This document shows positions 58,290 through 64,000 of a stretch of 64,000 bases of DNA, one piece after another. Made by a program: the position numbers and the translations under genes. Within the stretch, counting starts at the first letter, position 1. Every line of letters begins with the position of its first letter. The notes beneath the pieces are model-generated. The model was not told where the DNA came from and searched no databases. It worked only from the letters and a program-made list of their open reading frames with translations. The stretch is from the NCBI RefSeq assembly GCF_038396675.1, contig NC_088928.1, positions 11,988,501 to 12,052,500 of the forward strand, read 5' to 3'. Origin of the DNA: Hydra vulgaris. Taxonomy: Eukaryota; Cnidaria; Hydrozoa; Anthoathecata; Hydridae.

Positions 58290-59770
58290 TAGAAAATTTA
58301 AATTAAAAAATTTTGCAAGTCTATCACAACAAACGTGGGTTCCTTTCATCATTTATACTAAATTTGAGGCGCTAAACATACCCGTGAAAGACGTCCCAGC
58401 AACGTTCCTCCCGCCAAATTTCAAAGCATGTTTTATGCAACTACTTTTATATAAAAGTTGGAGAAGTTGAAGTTCCTGTTTTATAGGGAGGATAGAACGC
58501 TTTGCAACACTTCCCTACAAACGGTTGAGTTGGAAAAGATAAACAAGGTACAGAATAATTTAGCAAAATCAACTATGTGTAAAATGATAAAATATTTTTC
58601 GTAGAGACAACTAATTATCATATCTGTGGATCGTCTTTAAGTAAAGATAAAGACCGCAACCTATGTTATATCACTAGAAAATATTGAGGTTATGGCCACA
58701 ATAAATGCAACTTTCGGCTGCTCATCTATCCACTCAAAACTAAGATTCAATTAGCCTTCCACAACTTTTATGGAGCATGATGGTACCTTATGTCAACTCT
58801 TGGCATAGCCGAACCCACAGAATGTTCAAAGATAAACTGTATCCTTAACACAGTGAAAAAGTATACGACTTTCGATGTAATTCAGCTGCGGTTCATTGAT
58901 AGCTTGCAATTTTTGCCCACTTGACATATATCTATTGTCAAACCTAAAGCTGGAAGACTTTAGGTTTGACAATAGACATTACCAAAAAAGGTGTGAAAGA
59001 CGCCTAAGTAACATTACTGTGCAATAGTGTTTACTAGTAAGTTGATGGGATTTGTCTGCTTTAAAGAGCAACAGCTGTCGCCTAACGAAGAACTCTACTG
59101 ACCAGGAAGGTTCGTAGAGTTCTTCAAGCTGACTAGAAGCAGAAAAAATTAGAATAACTACGATTATGCGTATCAAAATTTGAACCCTTTTGGTTGTGAG
59201 ATTTTGGGTGACTACCTCAATATACACCTAAAACCTGATATTACGATGCGAGGTGATATCTTTGAGAAATTCAAAGACACTTTGATGCGGTACTTTGAGT
59301 CTCAACATGTGCACTACTTCATCTTTTCAGCAATGTTGTGAAATCTCATGCTAAAAAAGATAAGTTTATAAAATCTAAAAAATAAAATTTGCTTCAAGCA
59401 TCTTACGGATATTGACATTGTACGTGTTTTTCTAGAACTACGCGTTGGTATTTTGATGGCTTTAAAAGAAAAGCACAAGCCAATAATCTGGAGTGTTTAG
59501 GTTATAGTTGCTCTAAACCCAACAGATGTATTAAGTATCTTCATGCTAACAATCTTGATGGTTGGACATGCAACTTCTGACTTTTAGAGGGTTACTGTTG
59601 GTTCAATTGAAGCTTAAAAACGTTTTAGCTACACTAGACAGTACTTCAAAAAGTTATGTTCTAAAAGTTGAAATAGAATACCCTGAGCATCTTCATGATA
59701 CTCATAAACATTATCTTTGGGCTACTGAAGCTCTGGTTGTTCCAGAAAAAATGGTTAACGGAACATGAGT
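58290..59770 (+). pseudogene. DNA polymerase B (protein-primed type) pseudogene
   Basis: Broken plus-strand frames follow the order of a DNA_pol_B_2-type polymerase: WVPFIIYTKFEAL (exonuclease I region, acidic residues altered), IQLRFIDSLQF ('LRFIDSxxF', exonuclease II area), GDYLNIHLKPDI and IFEKFKDTLMRYF (linker), IKYLHANNLDGW (matching 'YLDANNLYGW', with Asp to His and Tyr to Asp), and YVLKVEIEYPEHLHDTHKHY ('VDLEYPxxLHDxHxDY', the palm after the first catalytic motif). More than ten stops or shifts. Such polymerases are carried by Polinton/Maverick-like elements and related viruses of animals, so this is probably a dead remnant of one; no capsid, integrase or protease gene is next to it. 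A 19-bp perfect inverted repeat interrupts it at 58931-58976. Confidence 0.8.
58931..58976. repeat. Perfect 19-bp inverted repeat
   Basis: TCTATTGTCAAACCTAAAG and exact complement (58958-58976) around an eight-base loop. The left arm overlaps sequence where the polymerase pseudogene is interrupted, so the right arm looks like an inverted duplication of it. Confidence 0.9.
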
Positions 59771-59873
59771 AAAAATTGGCAGAGAAACTAGGAATTTTTT
59801 TTCTGTGTGTGTTTTTGTTCTTTAATATATTCTTGATTGCATAATAAGGATTTGTTAGCAATGAATATGCGAA

Positions 59874-60345
59874 TTGGTAAATAAAATTAAAAACAAAAAC
59901 AGTGTAGGTGAGGAGGAAAAGAATAAATTACGACAGCTAGAAGATAGACTCAGAAAGAATAATCTTCGCATCGACGGGCTTCCCGAAAATGATCAAGAAA
60001 CCTGGGATGAAACTGAAAAAAAATTATTAATTTTGTTTGAAAACGAATTAAATATTAAGAACGTTGATATCGAGAGGGCTCACAGAGTTGGAAAAAAAGA
60101 AGAAAATAAAACTAGAACAATTGTTGTTAAAATTCTACATTACAAAGACAAAATAAAAGTACTACATTTATCTAATCGACTTAAATGATCAGGAATATAC
60201 ATCAACGAAGACTTCTCTTTTGAAACAATGGTCATAAGGAAAAAAATCGTAGAAGAAATGAAGATGCATAGAAAAATGGTAAATATTCTTCTATAAAGTA
60301 TGATAAACTTATAGTTAGAGAATTTAGGGAAAATAAAGCGAGTGC
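59874..60345 (+). pseudogene. LINE ORF1 protein fragment
   Basis: Reads EEEKNKLRQLEDRLRKNNLR, IDGLPENDQETWDETEKKLL, ELNIKNVDIERAHRVGKKEE, RTIVVKILHYKDKIKVLHLS, then after a TGA at about 60186 SGIYINEDFSFETMVIRKKI. This is the coiled-coil, RRM-like and C-terminal order of L1-type ORF1 (Transposase_22) nucleic-acid chaperones, which also occur in CR1/L2-type LINEs. The reading starts at a TTG (59874); the true start is lost. The 73-codon minus frame at 60140-60361 is its shadow. Confidence 0.85.
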
Positions 60346-60488
60346 TTAATTCCTTTATCATTTATATTTAGATTTTTTTTTATTTTTATTTTTTTTATTA
60401 TTGTTATTGTTATAATTATTTTTTTTTTTTTTTTTCCTTTTTTTTTCGGAAAAATATGATTTAACAGTTTATAAAAAATACCCTACTT

Positions 60489-63009
60489 ATGAATGAAGAT
60501 AATGTTACACTTAACTCAGAATTTAATTCATTACAAAATAAATATAAGATACTTCTAGATAAGCATTCTGACCCGGATATTAATTTTTTTAGTAATAACA
60601 AAGTATTTCAAAATATTATTACTTTATATTATGACCCTAAAACTGAAAACATAATGCAAGGACTTGATGCTAATTCATTTTCAATTTTGCATTTAAATAT
60701 TAGTTTTTCAAAAAATTTTGAATCATTTAAACAATTTTTATTCAAGGTTAAATTTAATTTTAAAATTATTAGTCTCAGCGAGACATGGTGTACTGATGAA
60801 TATCTCAAGACAAATACAAATTTTCAGCTACCAAATTATAAAGTTGTTCATCAATTTAGAGGATCTGGGAAGAAAGGAGGGAGTTTGTGTGTATTTATAA
60901 GTAATTCTTTGTCATACAAGCTAAAAAAAGATTTGTGCTCAACCACTAATGATTGTGAATCACTATGAGTGAAAATAATAAATGAAACCACAAAAAACAT
61001 TTTCATCCACGTTTTATACAGACCACCTTCCGGCTCAATAAAACAATTCGAAAATCATATTAAAAAAATAATTAAAAATAAATTAAGCAAAAATAAAAGC
61101 ATTCATTTTGTAGGTGATTTTAACCTTGACCTGAACATGCGTCATTTAAATACAAATATAAATAATTTCTTTAACGTCATATATCAGAAAGGCTATATTC
61201 CACTAATTAATAAACCCACAAGAATAACTAGAGAAAGCGCAACAATTATTGATCAAATACTCAGCAATGAATTCAAATCAAAAATAAAAACAGGAATATT
61301 TAAATGCGATAATTCAGACCACTTCCCTGTATTTCTTATCTCACAAAAATGTGATAACATTTATGCACAAAAAGTTAAAAAAAATTACGCGAAATATAAA
61401 TGAAAAATCCATGAAAAATTTTAATACTATTTTATCAGATTTAAATTGGGATGACCCCCTTGATATATTGAACACCCAGATAAGGCATACGATAAGTTTA
61501 TTGATAAATTACAACAACTTTACAATACGGCTTTTCCTGTAGTTACAAAATGTGTGAAAAAAAATTATTGAATCCATGGATAACGCCTGGAATTATAAAG
61601 TCGTCAAAAAAAAAGCAACGATTATATAATAAGTTTCTCAAAAAAAAAACTTTCAAGAATGAAACTAATTACAAAAATTATAAACGTGTTTTTGAGAAAC
61701 TTAAAATTGCGAGGGTCATATCTATTTTCAAATCAGGAGACATTTCTAATCCTGAAAATTACAGACCAATTTCAATTCTTCCTTGCTTCTCGGAAATCTT
61801 AGAGCGAATTATGTATAACCGAAATTTAACTTTTCTTAAAATAAATAATATTCTATATAATAAACAATTTGGATTTCAGTCAGGGTATTCAACTGACCAT
61901 GCCATTATTAATATTGTTCACGATATATTTAAAGCATTTGACGAAAGTAAGTTTACCTTCGGAGTTTTTATAGATCTTAGCAAAGCCTTTGATACAGTAG
62001 ACCATGGCATTCTGATAAAAAAACTTGAAAGTTATGGAATTAAAAGCACATATTTAGAATGGCTCAAAAGATATCTAAGCAATAGAAAACAATACATAGC
62101 ACACGAAGAAGGAAAAACTGATTACTTTACTATAACTTGCGGTTGGTTTATGAGTTCCTTGTTTACTATTTTAAATAAAAGGTTGACATCTCCATTATTC
62201 TAATGGAGATGTCAACCTTTTATTTAAAATAGTAAACAAGGAACTCATAAATCTAACGGAATGTTTTAAGGCAAACAAATTATCATTAAATTTAAATAAA
62301 ACTAAGTATACTTTTTTTCATAGAATTCACGATAAAGACAATTATTCCATTAAAACTTCCTGATCTTAATATTGGTAACTCTAAAATAATTAGTCATCAT
62401 TAAAGTTTTTAGGAGTGATACTTGACGAAAACTTGACATGGAGAGAATAACATAAGAACGTTAGAAGATAAAATTTCAAAAAATATTGGCATTCTATACA
62501 AAACTAAGCAGTTATTAAAAATCTTATATTTCTCCCTCATACATTGTTATATAAACTATGCAATTATTGCATGGTGCAACTCTAATGTAAGTAAAGTTAA
62601 ATAATTGCTTAGTAGACAAAAACACGCTGTCAGAATTATTTCAGGTGCAGGTCGTTTTACACATTCTAAAGAACTATTTAAAAATCATCACATACTTAAT
62701 GTTTTTCAGTTGAATCTTCATCAATTTCTTATATTTATGTACAAATTTCATAATAAATTAAATCCTATAATATTTAATACACTTTTCAATAAAATTAACC
62801 ACGAGTACCCTACAAGGTTTTCAAATTACAATTATGAGCAACCTAAAATGCACTATTTGGTTACTAAATTTTCTATTGCCATCAGAGGTCCTAAATTATG
62901 GAACACTTTGTTAAATAACCAGTTGAAAAATTGTTCTTCGCTTTCTCTATTCAAACAAAAACTAAAACAAAAACTTCTTAACGATGTTAATGAATTAAAT
63001 TATTTTTAA
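60489..63009 (+). pseudogene. LINE ORF2: endonuclease and reverse transcriptase
   Basis: Endonuclease: FSILHLNISFS, KIISLSETWCTDEYL, GKKGGSLCVFIS, (TGA at 60966) VLYRPPSGSIKQF, FVGDFNLDLNMRH, TIIDQILSNE, CDNSDHFPVFL. RT: ISIFKSGDISNPENYRPISI, KQFGFQSGYSTDHAIIN, VFIDLSKAFDTVDHGILIKK, YLEWLKRYLSNRKQY, ending ITCG at about 62145. From 62147 the frame runs into an inverted duplication; the 'PQGS' and 'YADD' region is deleted. Downstream pieces are LINLTECFKANKLSLNLNKT, KFLGVILDENLTWRE, and a clean C-terminal frame 62605-63009 (HAVRIISGAGRFTHSKELFK, AIRGPKLWNTLLNNQ). A second deletion joins FEKLKI to ARVIS at about 61710, removing the endonuclease-RT linker. Confidence 0.9.
62147..62251. repeat. 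Perfect 51-bp inverted duplication inside LINE ORF2
   Basis: Arms 62147-62197 and 62201-62251 are exact reverse complements with a three-base loop (TTC). The right arm is the native LINE sequence (it reads LLFKIVNKELINLTECF in frame with the downstream gene); the left arm is its inverted copy and replaces the deleted RT motifs. Confidence 0.95.
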
Positions 63010-63430
63010 GATTCTTTACTTCGTCGTCCTTTGTTTTTTTTTTTGTTTTTTTTTTATTTTAACACCTATCTTATTAACTGGTCTTTAATTTGAATTTTCC
63101 TTAAATTCCTCTATTAACTTATTTTTAATTTTTAGGTGTAATTATTATTATTATTATTTTATTTTTTATTTTTTTTACGATTTTCTTTTGATTATAGATT
63201 AGTTACTGATCTTAACATACTTGTAAAATTTGTATTTATTTTTTATATCGCACAAAGTAATTTTATGTTTACATTTTAATGATTGTACACGCTTGCTGAT
63301 GAAAGCACGTCGGGGCGTAGTGATAAGGCAAATTTTGTCTTCTTTTAGCCCCGTTCATGTAAATTTATTTATATAAAAACGGCATTATATTCTTTTTTTT
63401 AATGACGAAATAAAAAAAATAAAAAAATAT
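63010..63430 (+). promoter_or_regulatory. 3' UTR of the LINE
   Basis: T-rich tract, then a GC-richer segment with CACGTCGGGGCGTAGTGAT and TTAGCCCCG that can pair (CGGGGC/GCCCCG), then GACGAAATAAAAA at the end. A 3' hairpin plus short A-rich repeat tail is the recognition end of CR1/L2-type elements. Confidence 0.65.
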
Positions 63431-64000
63431 ATACAAAATCAAAAAACCAAGATAATATTTACTTATTTAATAAAAATATATTTATATATAAAGATATTTA
63501 CATATATATATATATTAAACTTCTGTAACACTGTAAATAAATGCGGGAACATAAAAACATATTATAAAAATTTTACAATATAAGCTTAGCATTTGATGAA
63601 GACCTAGTGGCACTTAACACTAAAATACTTTTGTTATAATAAGATTAAGATTAAAATATAGCGAGAAAGCACAACTACTATACACAGACAGTTTATTGTT
63701 TAAGGTTGGCACTAAAAATATATACAAAGCCGTAAAACTTTATATAGTATCCTGAGGAACAATTATTCTACAACATGAGTAATAAAATAACCGTTGAAAA
63801 ATTCAAACATAAGTGTTATAGGTGTCCCATCATTGAACCTTTGGACTGAGCCTAGAATGTGTTCAATTCTCAAAGCTATAGGTAAATTACAAAGGCTAAA
63901 GGATTTAGCAAAAATGTTGTAATGAAAGACCTTCATATTAACATTAGAGATGACTTATCCGAGTCCGTGTTTTGTTGGTTTAGCGTAACAAGTTAAAAAA
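63431..64000. other. AT-rich stretch, nothing recognised
   Basis: A short TA run at about 63500-63514; no gene or repeat end seen before the window closes. Confidence 0.5.

Larger units (their letters stand above)
59800..63430 (+). mobile_element. CR1/L2-like LINE, nearly full length but broken
   Basis: Holds ORF1 (59874-60345), ORF2 (60489-63009) and a 3' UTR ending in GACGAAATAAAAAAAAT-type tail at about 63430. It is cut at the 5' end, directly behind the polymerase pseudogene. Two internal deletions and one inverted duplication disable ORF2. Confidence 0.85.

Overview
The window looks like nuclear DNA of a cnidarian, most probably Hydra or a close relative. It is very AT-rich, with several (TA)n arrays of 60 to 400 bases, small phase-matched introns, and many degraded CR1/L2-like LINEs, Tc1/mariner, Mutator-like and foldback elements. 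There are no bacterial operons, rRNA genes or CRISPR arrays. Species is inferred from style and protein families only; no search was run.

Two host genes are well supported, both on the minus strand. The first (25837 to 22172) has three exons joined in phase 0 and encodes a protein of about 936 residues: a long Ser/Thr/Asn-rich disordered region followed by three PTB/PH-fold domains. It looks like a tyrosine-kinase-type adaptor. The second (45462 to 41514) has three exons (phases 1 and 2) and encodes a homologue of CB1 cannabinoid receptor-interacting protein 1 (CNRIP1) with an N-terminal extension. Its 3 kb first intron holds two (TA)n arrays, a SINE and a minisatellite. One isolated 58-base exon candidate lies at 6072 to 6015.

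The rest is mostly transposon debris in layers. 4.7-6.0 kb: a complete but dead Tc1/mariner element. 9.1-14.0 kb: a dispersed repeat split by a 4.25 kb DNA transposon (TIRs start CGCGACGTTAG), which is itself split by a LINE. An unoccupied paralogue of the target lies at 17.42 kb. 16-21.5 kb: MITEs, SINEs and three copies of a palindromic CTATAGAA-rich foldback family. 27.08-27.66 kb: a near-perfect hairpin element with a 10-bp target duplication. 28.0-29.0 and 32.2-32.8 kb: elements with terminal inverted repeats. 34.8-35.8 kb: a Mutator-like transposase remnant. 47-58 kb: four LINEs or LINE fragments on the minus strand, an intron-bearing pseudogene of an unrecognised family and SINEs. 58.3-59.8 kb: a DNA polymerase B pseudogene. 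59.8-63.4 kb: a CR1/L2-like LINE whose RT is broken by a 51-bp perfect inverted duplication.

The most interesting points are the triple-PTB gene, the nested transposon with its empty-site paralogue, the 580-bp hairpin element with intact TSD, and the set of short perfect foldbacks scattered through the window, one of which destroys an RT gene.
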